Source: Kutzneria buriramensis (GTDB lineage Bacteria; Actinomycetota; Actinomycetes; Mycobacteriales; Pseudonocardiaceae). From it: a stretch of DNA of 64,000 nucleotides. The stretch lies in assembly GCF_003387475.1 (NCBI RefSeq), contig NZ_QUNO01000014.1:248001-312000 (forward strand), given 5' to 3'. The first letter of the stretch is position 1. Each line of letters begins with the position of its first letter. Shown one piece after another: positions 1-7,939 of the stretch. Below the pieces are notes generated by a model, which was not told the origin of the DNA, ran no database searches, and worked only from the letters and a program-made list of their open reading frames with translations. The translations under genes and the position numbers were made by a program.

Positions 1-91
1 AGGTGTCGGCGCGCCTGCGTCGACCGGACTTGTCACCCCAAGTCGCTAGGATTGATTCGGGGGCTGCTCATTTCGGCCTACGCCGCATCGG

Positions 92-547
92 TCAGCGGCC
101 GGTCCGGCCGTCGATGAGCTCGCGCAGGATGTCGGCGTGGCCGGCGTGCCGGGCGGTCTCCTGGAGCAGGTGGGCGAGCACCCACCGCAGGTTGACGGCC
201 TCGTCGGTGAGCAGGCACAGGTCGTCGAGGTCCGCGGCGATGACGATCTCGTCGACAGTGGTCCAGGACTGCCGGTACGCGGCGACGGCCTCGGCGAGGT
301 CGGCGTAGGCGGCGCTCACGGGGAGAGGCCGGCCGGCGAAGCGGTGGGAAACCCACAGCAGCTCGGCCCACGCGAGGTGCTCGACGAGCCAGAGCAAGGT
401 GGTCTCGGACGGCACGAGCCGCCGCTGTTCGTCGCCGGCGGACAGGTCGGTGACCTTCCGCACGAGGCTGTCCCGCTGATACTGCAACAGCGCGAGCAGC
501 GTCTCCCGCTCGCCGAGGGCGAAACGCGGTGGCTTGAGGTCGGCCAT
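92..547 (-). CDS. DinB-like (DUF664-type) protein
   Basis: Predicted 151-residue soluble four-helix protein of the DinB/YfiT superfamily, which often holds a metal through three histidines and includes thiol-dependent transferases. Visible here are the N-terminal segment LLALLQYQRDSLVRKV, a central WLVEHLAWAELLW helix and a C-terminal HLLQETARHAGHADILRE. The histidines in VEHLAW, QETARH and AGHAD match the usual metal-ligand positions. The ATG start lies 17 bp from the GTG start of the divergent acetyltransferase, so the two probably share a promoter region. The substrate cannot be told from sequence. Bases 1-91, before its stop codon, show no supportable gene. Confidence 0.85.
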   Translation of the reverse strand: MADLKPPRFALGERETLLALLQYQRDSLVRKVTDLSAGDEQRRLVPSETTLLWLVEHLAWAELLWVSHRFAGRPLPVSAAYADLAEAVAAYRQSWTTVDEIVIAADLDDLCLLTDEAVNLRWVLAHLLQETARHAGHADILRELIDGRTGR

Positions 548-564
548 GTCGGAATACTACGGCC

Positions 565-1278
565 GTGGATCGCGACTTCGTGCTGACCGAGTTCGACCGC
601 CAGATCCGCCGCGCCGGCGGCGAGGTGCTGATCGAGGACGACTGGGTGGGCGTGGTCGCGACCGACCTCGACGAGCACACGGCGGATGCGGCTATCGCGG
701 AGCACGTGGCGAGGTTCGCGGGGCTGGGCCGGCCGTGGGAGTGGAAGCACTACTCGTACGACAGGCCGGCGGACCTCCCGGACCGGTTGCGCAGGGCCGG
801 GTTCACGGCGGAGCCGACGGAAACGCTGCTGGTGGCGGTGATCGACGAGCTGCCGACGGAGGTGGTGCTGCCGCCGGGTGCCGAAATCGTCCCGGTGACC
901 GACAGCGCCACCGCCGAGATGTTCGTGCGGGTCCACGATGAGGTGTTCGGCGGCGACTACGCGGCGGTCGGTCGGAAGCTGTTGGCGGACACCGAGAACC
1001 AGCTGGGCTTTGTCGTCGTGGCGGACGGCGGACCGGTCTCGGCGGCACGGATCGAGTTCAACCACGGCACCGAGTTCGCCGGCCTGTGGGGCGGTGGAAC
1101 GCTGGCGAGCTGGCGAGGCCGCGGGCTGTTCAAGGCGCTGGTGGCCCATCGCGCGAAGCTGGCCAAGGCCAAGGGATTCCGCTACCTCCAGGTCGATGCG
1201 TCCGACGACAGCAGCCCGATCCTGCAGCGCCTGGGCTTCGCCCAGCTCGCCACGACGACGCCGTTCGTCCACCCGTGA
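565..1278 (+). CDS. GNAT family N-acetyltransferase
   Basis: Predicted 237-residue acetyl-CoA-dependent acyltransferase. The C-terminal half (about residues 110-230) carries the GNAT core. The acetyl-CoA loop is GTLASWRGRGLFKALV, in which RGRGL is the Q/RxxGxG/A-type motif, followed by a C-terminal YLQVDASDDSSPILQRLGF strand-helix typical of the fold. The N-terminal 100 residues are poorly conserved and may form a second, degenerate GNAT domain, as in other tandem GNAT proteins of this size. The GTG start faces the DinB gene across 17 bp. The acceptor substrate is unknown. Confidence 0.85.
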   Translation: MDRDFVLTEFDRQIRRAGGEVLIEDDWVGVVATDLDEHTADAAIAEHVARFAGLGRPWEWKHYSYDRPADLPDRLRRAGFTAEPTETLLVAVIDELPTEVVLPPGAEIVPVTDSATAEMFVRVHDEVFGGDYAAVGRKLLADTENQLGFVVVADGGPVSAARIEFNHGTEFAGLWGGGTLASWRGRGLFKALVAHRAKLAKAKGFRYLQVDASDDSSPILQRLGFAQLATTTPFVHP

Positions 1279-1459
1279 TCTCAGCGGCGACATCCCGCCA
1301 CAGCTGCCGAACCGTGGCCTCACGCCACGCATCGAACGGGATGCCGTAGCCGAGGTCGCACCACAGGTCGGCGTTGCACTGTTCATGCGCGTCAAAGGGT
1401 TCCAGGAACACGGCTGGCGTCGCCGATCACAGGGAGTCCAGCGGCGTGCCCTCGATCAC
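1279..1459 (-). pseudogene. Remnant of a glycosyltransferase-like gene
   Basis: Between two intact genes the minus strand reads VIEGTPLDSL, a TGA stop, then in the same frame FLEPFDAHEQCNADLW and CDLGYGIPFDAWR. The composition is protein-like and resembles the C-terminal part of MurG/UGT-like actinobacterial glycosyltransferases, although that family match is from memory. The frame then runs into the 3' end of the acetyltransferase gene as nonsense. No start, ribosome site or upstream domain survives, so this looks like a relic roughly 55 codons long. It could instead be a chance open frame. Confidence 0.4.
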
Positions 1460-2427
1460 GACTGCAGCTCCGTCAGCGCCTTGCGCAGGTGCAGCGAGGT
1501 GATCTTCACCAGCGCCTCCCGGTCCGGCCCCGAGTAGCCGCGCGGGTCACCCTCGACCAGCATGATCAGATACAGATACGTGCGGTAGAGCGCGAGCCGC
1601 CGCCGCGCGCTGTCGTCGAACACGATGCCGCCGTATCCGTCGAGGAACGCGGGGTCGTCCTCGATGCTGGCGAACAGCGCCAGCGACACCATCTCCGCCA
1701 GCGGATCGCCCCAGAACGCACGCTCGCCGTCGACGATGCCGGTGATCCGCCCTTCGTGCAGCAGGATGTTGCCCGGCCACAGATCGAAGTGCACCAGCGC
1801 CGGCGTCGCCACGTCGTCCAGCGCATACGCGTTCGCCCCGATCAGCTGCCGGATCTGCGTGACCGAGCGGGGAAGCGGCGTGTCCCAGTGGATCGCGTCG
1901 TCCAGCACCGCGTCCAGCATGGCGAGGAACGCCGGCCGCCAGCTCGCGTGCATCTTCCCTTGCGGGTAGCCGAATTCCGTGCCGGTGACCCGGTGCAGCG
2001 CGGCGACGAGGAAGCCCAGATCGCGGCGCAGCCGGTCGTGGTCGTGGCCGAGCGACTCCCGTAGCCCGTACCAGTTCGCACCGGGTAACTCGGTCATCAG
2101 CAGGAAATCGCTGTCGATCACCGACCGGGAGAAGTCGGCGTTGACCACGGCCGGCACCGGCAGCACGCCGGAAGCGGTGCGGTAGAACAGGGTCTCGGTG
2201 CGCATCAGGTCGCGTTCGTAGGACAGGCCCGGCATCGACGGATCCGGCGCGACCTTCAGCACCAGGCCCTCGCCGTCGGTGAGCCGGACGCGGTACGCCG
2301 TGTTGTAGCTGGCCTCGCTCAGCTGCGACCAGCTCGCCAGCCGGTTCGGCTCGATCCCGGACGCCGCGAGCACGCCCGCCAGCTGCTCGTCGTCCACGTG
2401 CCGCTGGTAGCTGTTGATGCTGGTCAC
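1456..2427 (-). CDS. Aminoglycoside phosphotransferase-fold kinase
   Basis: Predicted 323-residue APH/choline-kinase-fold small-molecule kinase. The nucleotide-binding N lobe contains GLVLKVAP with the conserved lysine. The catalytic loop is LVHFDLWPGNILL, matching HxDxxxxN, and the metal-binding segment is GIVDGERAFWGDP. I place the start at the GTG at 2427 because GGGAGG lies 5 nt upstream; an open frame extends 28 codons further but without a ribosome site. The gene points away from the MarR repressor gene. Relatives phosphorylate antibiotics, homoserine, choline or sugars, so the substrate stays open. Confidence 0.85.
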   Translation of the reverse strand: MTSINSYQRHVDDEQLAGVLAASGIEPNRLASWSQLSEASYNTAYRVRLTDGEGLVLKVAPDPSMPGLSYERDLMRTETLFYRTASGVLPVPAVVNADFSRSVIDSDFLLMTELPGANWYGLRESLGHDHDRLRRDLGFLVAALHRVTGTEFGYPQGKMHASWRPAFLAMLDAVLDDAIHWDTPLPRSVTQIRQLIGANAYALDDVATPALVHFDLWPGNILLHEGRITGIVDGERAFWGDPLAEMVSLALFASIEDDPAFLDGYGGIVFDDSARRRLALYRTYLYLIMLVEGDPRGYSGPDREALVKITSLHLRKALTELQS

Positions 2428-2638
2428 GATGCCTCCCTGGCCTGCCGATGGATGGCGGCCATCAGCGCTGCGGTCCGTGGCGGAGGAAAGTTCGACCCCG
2501 CCACCGGACACGATTGCACGCTCTCGTGCCGGCTGAAGGTCGTAATGGCGAACGGGCGGGAACGCCTCGACGGTTTTCGTGCCGTCCGAGCGCTGGACGG
2601 CGGCAGCGCGTTGCCGGCGGGGTGGGAGATCCGGGCTT

Positions 2639-2653
2639 ACTACTTTAAGTAGT
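2639..2653. promoter_or_regulatory. Palindrome, candidate MarR operator 1
   Basis: A perfect 15-bp inverted repeat, ACTACTTTAAGTAGT, with 7-bp arms around one base. It lies 61 bp before the GTG of the MarR-type gene. It is AT-rich in a GC-rich context and has the half-site spacing typical of MarR dimers. Autorepression of the repressor-exporter operon is inferred. Confidence 0.6.
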
Positions 2654-2684
2654 CAAACTGTCACTTATAGCAGAGCTTGCCAGG

Positions 2685-2702
2685 GTAGGTTGATAAACCT
2701 AC
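2685..2702. promoter_or_regulatory. Palindrome, candidate MarR operator 2
   Basis: An 18-bp inverted repeat, GTAGGTTGATAAACCTAC, with perfect 7-bp arms and a 4-nt spacer. It ends 11 bp before the proposed GTG start of the MarR gene, where a bound dimer would block transcription or initiation. Its sequence differs from operator 1, although both contain a TA(C/G)-type arm. Confidence 0.6.
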
Positions 2703-2713
2703 TGTTACTAGTC

Positions 2714-3163
2714 GTGGCTGAGCTCAAGGAGCTGTCGCCGGAAGTGGTCCGGGCCGGCGCCGACCTGCGGGTCGTCGTCGGACGGATCGCTCGCCGGCTG
2801 CGGCAGGCCCACGAGGTGGGCGACGTGACCCTGTCCGACGTGTCCGTGCTGGCCCGGCTGGACCGGGACGGCCCCAACACCCCCAGCGCGCTGGCCGAGC
2901 TGGAGCGGATCCGGCCGCAGGCAATGGGTGTCACACTGTCCGCTCTGGAGGGTCGCGGCCTGGTGACCCGTCAGGCCGACGGCAAGGACGGCCGCAAGCT
3001 GCTGACGTCGATCACCGACGCGGGCCGGACCATGTTGTCGGAGCGGCGATCCGCGAGCGTGCAGCGGCTCACCCGCGCGCTGGCCGAGGAGTTCACCGCG
3101 GCGGAGCGGCGCAAGCTGCTGGCCGTGCTGCCGTTACTGGACCGGCTGGCGGAGCGGCTGTGA
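2714..3163 (+). CDS. MarR family transcriptional regulator
   Basis: Predicted 149-residue winged-helix repressor. The recognition region is TPSALAELERIRPQAMGVTLSAL, followed by the wing GLVTRQADGKDGRKLLTSIT, and helices at both ends would form the dimer interface. I start at the GTG at 2714 (reading MAELKELSPE) because upstream sequence in this frame runs through the operator palindromes. The gene overlaps the exporter by 4 bp (GTGA), so the two are co-translated. By family analogy it represses the exporter until a phenolic or drug ligand binds. Confidence 0.9.
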   Translation: MAELKELSPEVVRAGADLRVVVGRIARRLRQAHEVGDVTLSDVSVLARLDRDGPNTPSALAELERIRPQAMGVTLSALEGRGLVTRQADGKDGRKLLTSITDAGRTMLSERRSASVQRLTRALAEEFTAAERRKLLAVLPLLDRLAERL

Positions 3164-4836
3164 CCGCCACCAGGGAAGCGCCCGCAGTGGGCGGCCGCTA
3201 CAAGTGGGTCGCCCTGTCCAACACCACCCTCGGCGTGTTCATCGCCACCGTCGACGGCTCGATCGTGATCATCTCACTGCCGGCGATCTTCCGTGGCATC
3301 GGCCTGGATCCGTTGGCGCCGGGCAACATCAGCTATCTGCTGTGGATGATCCTGGGCTACCTGCTGGTGTCCGCGGTGCTGGTGGTGGCGCTGGGCCGGC
3401 TCGGCGACATGTTCGGCCGCGTCCGCATGTACAACGCCGGCTTCGCCGTCTTCGCCGCCGCCTCCATCGCACTGTCGCTCGATCCGTTCACGGGCGGCCC
3501 CGGCGCGCTGTGGCTGATCGGCTGGCGCGTCGTGCAGGCGTTCGGCGGCGCGATGCTGACCGGCAACTCGGCGGCGATCATCACCGACGCGTTCCCGGCC
3601 AACCAGCGCGGAACCGCCTTGGGCATCAACCAGATCACCGCGTTGGCCGGTCAGTTCATCGGGCTGCTGGCCGGTGGCCTGCTGGCCGTGATCGACTGGC
3701 ACGCCGTGTTCTGGGTGAGTGTCCCGATCGGCATTGTCGGCACGATCTGGTCCTACCGCAGCCTCCGGGAGATCGGCACGCCGCGACCGGCCCGGGTGGA
3801 CTGGATCGGCACCGTCACGTTCACCGCCGGCACGGGCGCGATCCTCGCCGCAATCACGTACGGAATCCAGCCCTACGGCGGACATCCGACCGGGTGGACG
3901 AGCCCGATCGTCCTAGGTGGACCGGCGGTCGGTATTGCGCTGCTGGTGGTGTTCTGCCTCGCGGAGACGCGCATCGCGCAGCCGATGTTCCGGCTCGGCC
4001 TGTTCAAGGTCCGCGCCTTCGCCGCCGGCAACATCGCCGCGCTGCTCACCGCGATCGCCCGTGGTGGCATGCAGTTCATGCTGATCATCTGGTTGCAGGG
4101 CATCTGGCTTCCCCTGCACGGCTACGACTTCGAGTCCACGCCGCTGTGGGCCGGCATCTACATGCTGCCGCTCACGTGTGGATTCCTGGTGGCGGGCCCG
4201 GTTTCCGGCTTCCTGTCCGACCGCTTCGGGGCCCGGCTGTTCGCCACCGGCGGCCTGGTGCTCGTGGTGATCGCGTTCCTCGGCCTGCTCGCGCTGCCGG
4301 TCGACTTCTCGTATCCGCTGTTCGCGTTCCTGCTGTTCCTCAGCGGCGCCGGGCAGGGCATGTTCTCCGCGCCCAACACGTCCGCGATCATGGGCTCGGT
4401 GCCGGCGACCGACCGCGGCGTCGCCTCCGGCATGCGCTCCACGTTCCAGAACTCCGGCACCTCGCTGTCCATCGGCGTCTTCTTCTCGCTGATGATCGTC
4501 GGCCTGGCCGGCACGCTGCCGACCACGCTCAACGCCGGCCTCCAGGCCCAGGGCGTGCCGGCGGCCACCGCGCAGTCGGTCGCGTCGCTGCCTCCGGTGA
4601 GCACGCTTTTCGCCGCATTCCTGGGCAACAGTCCGATCGAGCACCTGCTCGGGCCCAGCGGCGTGCTGAAGGCGCTGCCGCCCGACCACGCCGCCGCCCT
4701 GACCGGCACGACGTTCTTCCCGGAGCTGGTGTCCGGCCCGTTCCACCAGGGCCTGGTCACGGTCTTCACGGCGGCTGCGATCATGGCCGCCGTCGCCGCG
4801 CTGGCCTCGTCGCTGCGGGGCCGAACGACCCGCTAG
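3160..4836 (+). CDS. MFS drug exporter, DHA2 (EmrB/QacA) type
   Basis: Predicted 558-residue integral membrane proton antiporter. Its length and hydrophobic pattern suit the 14-helix DHA2 family. Visible are the helix-1 motif TTLGVFIATVDGSIVIISLP (D1 motif), the loop 2-3 motif GRLGDMFGRVRMY (motif A) and a second GFLSDRFGARL in the C-terminal half. Translation is coupled to the MarR repressor by a 4-bp overlap. The exported compound is unknown, but this genetic context normally indicates resistance to a lipophilic or aromatic toxin. Confidence 0.92.
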   Translation: MTATREAPAVGGRYKWVALSNTTLGVFIATVDGSIVIISLPAIFRGIGLDPLAPGNISYLLWMILGYLLVSAVLVVALGRLGDMFGRVRMYNAGFAVFAAASIALSLDPFTGGPGALWLIGWRVVQAFGGAMLTGNSAAIITDAFPANQRGTALGINQITALAGQFIGLLAGGLLAVIDWHAVFWVSVPIGIVGTIWSYRSLREIGTPRPARVDWIGTVTFTAGTGAILAAITYGIQPYGGHPTGWTSPIVLGGPAVGIALLVVFCLAETRIAQPMFRLGLFKVRAFAAGNIAALLTAIARGGMQFMLIIWLQGIWLPLHGYDFESTPLWAGIYMLPLTCGFLVAGPVSGFLSDRFGARLFATGGLVLVVIAFLGLLALPVDFSYPLFAFLLFLSGAGQGMFSAPNTSAIMGSVPATDRGVASGMRSTFQNSGTSLSIGVFFSLMIVGLAGTLPTTLNAGLQAQGVPAATAQSVASLPPVSTLFAAFLGNSPIEHLLGPSGVLKALPPDHAAALTGTTFFPELVSGPFHQGLVTVFTAAAIMAAVAALASSLRGRTTR

Positions 4837-4847
4837 ACCATGGCTTG

Positions 4848-4875
4848 CGGCGGGACGGAGCAACCCGTCCCGCCG
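4848..4875 (+). terminator. Hairpin after the MFS exporter
   Basis: Perfect 11-bp stem CGGCGGGACGG / CCGTCCCGCCG with a 6-nt loop, 11 nt after the exporter stop codon. There is no U-tract, which is common for actinobacterial terminators. Confidence 0.6.
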
Positions 4876-4904
4876 TTCGGCGCAATCGACCGTTCACACT
4901 CTTG

Positions 4905-4920
4905 ACTGGTATAGACCAAT
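4905..4920. promoter_or_regulatory. dre site (DasR-responsive element) before chitinase
   Basis: ACTGGTATAGACCAAT matches the actinobacterial DasR operator consensus ACTGGTCTAGACCACT at 14 of 16 positions and is itself a near-palindrome (TGGT/ACCA). DasR is the GntR repressor that links N-acetylglucosamine status to chitin use. The site lies 115 bp before the chosen start of the GH19 chitinase and on no other gene's upstream side. A DasR homologue is not in this window. Confidence 0.8.
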
Positions 4921-5034
4921 CCGATTGAGTGGGACGGCCCACGGAGGATGAGCGCCGGTGCAGCCGCCACTCCCGCCGCGCCCAGGAATTCCCCCGGGGG
5001 TCAACGCACCCCTGCGCGTCGAGGAGTGATCGGT

Positions 5035-6117
5035 TTGTCGTTACGACGATTCCTGGCGGGACTGGCCACCTTCGCCGTGGCCGCGACCGTCGCGGTCGTG
5101 GCCCCTGCCACCGCGAACGCGGCGACCTGCGCCGCCGCCTACAGCGCAACACAGGTCTACACCGGCGGCATGACCGCCTCGTACAACGGAGACAACTGGC
5201 AGGCCAAGTGGTGGACCCAGGGGGAGGCGCCGAGCACCGGCGGCTCCGGCGTCTGGGCCGACCAGGGCGCCTGTAGCGGCGGCACCGGCGGGGGAGGCGG
5301 TGGCGGCGGAACCACCTGCAACTACCCCGACTGGGTCGCCGGCACCAGCTACGCCACCGGCGCGATCGTGCGCTACCCGGCGAACGGCCAGTACTACCAG
5401 GCCACGCACGACAATCCCGGCTACGACCCCACCATCAGCACCTGGTACTGGTCGCCGTTCTCCTGCACCGGCGGGGGTGGCGGCGGTGGCGGTGGCGGGA
5501 ACTCCGGCTTCGTGGTGAGCGAGGCCCAGTTCAACCAGATGTTCCCCAACCGGAACTCGTTCTACACCTACGCCGGCCTGACCGCCGCGATCGCCAAGTT
5601 CCCGGGCTTCGCGACCACCGGCAGCGCCACCACGCAGAAGCAGGAGGCCGCGGCCTTCCTGGCCAACGTCTCGCACGAGACCGGCGGCCTGGTCTACATC
5701 ACGGAGATCGACAAGTCGGGCAACTACTGCGACACCTCGCAGTCCTACGGCTGCCCGGCCGGCACCTACGCGTACTACGGCCGCGGCCCGCTCCAGCTGA
5801 GCTGGAACTTCAACTACTACGCCGCGGGCAACTACCTGGGCCTGAACCTGCTGGGCAACCCGTACCTGGTCGAGCAGGACGCCTCGGTGGCCTGGCAGAC
5901 CGGCCTCTGGTACTGGTTCACCGGGACCGGCGCCGGCAGCGTCACCTCGCACAACGCGATGGTGAACGGCAACGGGTTCGGCGCCACCATCCGCGCCATC
6001 AACGGCGGGCTGGAGTGCAACGGCAACAACACCGCCGAGATGCAGGACCGGGTCAACCTGTACCAGCAGTACAGCTCGCTGCTGGGCGTCTCCCCGGGTG
6101 GCAACCTCACCTGCTGA
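5035..6117 (+). CDS. Secreted GH19 chitinase with two chitin-binding modules
   Basis: Predicted 360-residue exported endochitinase. It begins with a Sec-type signal (SLRRFLAGLATF... cleavage near ATANAA). Two CBM5/12-like modules follow, each with Trp/Tyr-rich YxxGxxVxYxGxxWxA-type sequence, separated by polyglycine linkers. The C-terminal GH19 domain has the catalytic segment FLANVSHETGG and YYGRGPLQLSWNFNY. I choose TTG at 5035 because GAGGAG lies 8 nt upstream; the in-frame ATG at 4948 has its GGAGG directly abutting and would bury the signal peptide. The dre site upstream implies induction by chitin products. Confidence 0.93.
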   Translation: MSLRRFLAGLATFAVAATVAVVAPATANAATCAAAYSATQVYTGGMTASYNGDNWQAKWWTQGEAPSTGGSGVWADQGACSGGTGGGGGGGGTTCNYPDWVAGTSYATGAIVRYPANGQYYQATHDNPGYDPTISTWYWSPFSCTGGGGGGGGGGNSGFVVSEAQFNQMFPNRNSFYTYAGLTAAIAKFPGFATTGSATTQKQEAAAFLANVSHETGGLVYITEIDKSGNYCDTSQSYGCPAGTYAYYGRGPLQLSWNFNYYAAGNYLGLNLLGNPYLVEQDASVAWQTGLWYWFTGTGAGSVTSHNAMVNGNGFGATIRAINGGLECNGNNTAEMQDRVNLYQQYSSLLGVSPGGNLTC

Positions 6118-6130
6118 GACGGACAAAGGG

Positions 6131-6164
6131 AACGGGGCTTTCCTCGGGTGAGGAAAGCCCCGTT
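6131..6164. terminator. Bidirectional terminator hairpin
   Basis: Perfect 15-bp stem (AACGGGGCTTTCCTC and its complement) with a GGGT loop, ending in TTT on the plus strand and AAA-rich on the other. It sits between the convergent chitinase and DUF6542-like genes and can serve both. Confidence 0.85.
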
Positions 6165-6170
6165 TCGCGT

Positions 6171-6620
6171 TCAGACCGCGGCGGGCTCGGGTTCGGGCTC
6201 CGGCGCGGCCGGTGTGCGCCGGCGGGTGAGGATCAGCCGGATCAGGCCCAGCACGACGGTGGCGACCGTCACACCGACCTGCGTCATGAAGTTGTCCACC
6301 AGCGGCGTGCCCACGGTCAGCGCCTGGCTCGTCAGGCTGCCGCCCAGCCCGTGGCCGTCGACCAGCAGCACCACCGGCGAGGCGGCGAACAGCATGATCA
6401 ACGGCGGCTGCACCATCGGGCCGAACAGGTTGCGCCGCCGGACGAACAGCACGGACAGCACACATCCGGCGGCGAACGCGGCCTGGAACGGCACGCCGAG
6501 GCCGTGGTCGAAGGTGAGGTCCGCGTAAGCCCCGCCCGCGGTGGTCGCCAGCGGCAGCAGGATGGCGGCCCACCAGGGCAGACCCCATGGCCGGCTTTCG
6601 GCGGTCGTCTCGTCGTCCAT
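6171..6620 (-). CDS. Small membrane protein, DUF6542-like
   Basis: Predicted 149-residue protein with about four hydrophobic helices (PWWAAILLPLATTAGGAY, AAFAAGCVLSVLFV, PPLIMLFAASPVVLLV, VGVTVATVVLGLIRLIL) and an acidic proline tail. Arrangement and length resemble the actinobacterial DUF6542 family, which has no assigned function; the match is by recollection of pattern. It is convergent with the chitinase and divergent from the LCP gene. Confidence 0.7.
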   Translation of the reverse strand: MDDETTAESRPWGLPWWAAILLPLATTAGGAYADLTFDHGLGVPFQAAFAAGCVLSVLFVRRRNLFGPMVQPPLIMLFAASPVVLLVDGHGLGGSLTSQALTVGTPLVDNFMTQVGVTVATVVLGLIRLILTRRRTPAAPEPEPEPAAV

Positions 6621-6757
6621 GCTCCCTCTTCACATCGTCCCCGTCAGGGTAGAGACGCCCCGGGCGCGCCGCCGGTTGCGTCCAAGCACACATGCAACCC
6701 CATCGGACGGTCCGGCGTCTGCCCGACGGGGGAGCATCACGACGCGGGGAGGAAAGG

Positions 6758-7939
6758 GTGAGGACGGGAAGATCCGCAGTGGTCACCGGCAGAACGATCG
6801 TGGCGCTGGCCTCGATCGCGGTGATCGGCCTGTCCGGCTACGCCTGGGGGCTGGTCAACCAGGCGCAGTCGCACCTGACCACCGACAACGTCATCGTGCA
6901 CCACGCGCCGCCGGCGGCCGAGGCGACCGTGCAGCACCAGGACGGGCAGGACATGAACTTCCTGCTGGTGGGCATCGACAGCCGCACCGACGTGCACGGC
7001 AACCCGCTGCCGCCGGACGTGCTGGCCTCGCTGCACGCCGGCCCGGACGACGGCTACCTGGACACCGACACGCTGATCGTGGTGCACGTGCCGGGCAACG
7101 GGGGTAAAGCCTCGGCCATCTCCATCCCACGGGATTCCTATGTGGACATCGCCGGCGGATACGGCAAGCACAAAATCAACTCCGCTTACCAGATCGGCAT
7201 GAACAACCACGGCGGCTCGCGCACCGAGGGCCGCAGGACGCTGATCCAGACCGTGGAGAACTTCACCGGCGTCAGCATCGACCACTATGCCGAGATCAAC
7301 CTGTACGGCTTCGACCTGATCAGCCAGGCACTCGGCGGCGTGCCGGTGTGCCTCAACCACGCGGTCGACGACAGCGAGTACTCCGGCGCGGTGTTCCCCG
7401 CCGGCCCGCAGACGCTGTCCGGCGTGCAGGCGTTGCAGTTCGTGCGCCAGCGGCACGGACTGGAGAACGGCGACATCGACCGCGAGCGCCGGCAGCAGGC
7501 CTTCCTGGCCTCGGCCGTGCACCAGCTGCTATCGGTCGGCACGCTGACCAGCCCCAGCAAGCTCAACGGGATCATCACCGCCGTGCAGAACTCCGTGGTG
7601 CTGGACCAGGACTGGGACCTCCTCCAGTTCGCCCAGCAGGTGCAGGGCATCTCCGGCGGCGACATCACCTTCGACACCATCCCGATCGTCAACATCACCT
7701 ACTGGACGCCGGCCGACGGCGACGCCGTCGAGGTGGATCCCAGCCAGGTCAAGGAGTTCGTCGCGGCGAAGTTCGGCGACGCGGTTACGCCCGGCACGTC
7801 CGCGACGACGTCGGCGACCACCCCGCAGACCGGCAAGCAGGCCGACACCGGCACGCGGAAGTCGCCGATCGTCGCGGACACCACCGGCAGCACGTCCGAG
7901 CCGTCGATCACGGCCGGCGGCGTGACCTGCGTGAACTGA
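6758..7939 (+). CDS. LytR-CpsA-Psr (LCP) family cell-wall ligase
   Basis: Predicted 393-residue type II membrane protein that transfers polyprenyl-linked glycopolymers to peptidoglycan outside the membrane. One N-terminal helix (TIVALASIAVIGLSGYAWGL) is followed by the LCP domain. Its marks are MNFLLVGIDSR, DTDTLIVVHV, AISIPRDSYVDI with the conserved arginine, and a later FVRQRHGLENGDIDRERRQQ. A Thr/Ser-rich tail with cysteine near the end follows. The GTG at 6758 is chosen because GGGAGGAAAG precedes it. Its 3' end overlaps the convergent acetoacetyl-CoA synthetase by 32 bp. Confidence 0.93.
   Translation: MRTGRSAVVTGRTIVALASIAVIGLSGYAWGLVNQAQSHLTTDNVIVHHAPPAAEATVQHQDGQDMNFLLVGIDSRTDVHGNPLPPDVLASLHAGPDDGYLDTDTLIVVHVPGNGGKASAISIPRDSYVDIAGGYGKHKINSAYQIGMNNHGGSRTEGRRTLIQTVENFTGVSIDHYAEINLYGFDLISQALGGVPVCLNHAVDDSEYSGAVFPAGPQTLSGVQALQFVRQRHGLENGDIDRERRQQAFLASAVHQLLSVGTLTSPSKLNGIITAVQNSVVLDQDWDLLQFAQQVQGISGGDITFDTIPIVNITYWTPADGDAVEVDPSQVKEFVAAKFGDAVTPGTSATTSATTPQTGKQADTGTRKSPIVADTTGSTSEPSITAGGVTCVN

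Noticed and set aside
3204-4928. 574-residue plus-strand open frame over the MFS gene
   Set aside because: Arg/Pro/His-rich shadow in the wrong frame of a clear 14-helix transporter; the absence of stops is a high-GC effect.
4948-5034. ATG at 4948 as start of the chitinase
   Set aside because: Its GGAGG directly abuts the ATG and the extra 29 residues would precede the signal peptide; TTG at 5035 has GAGGAG at proper spacing.
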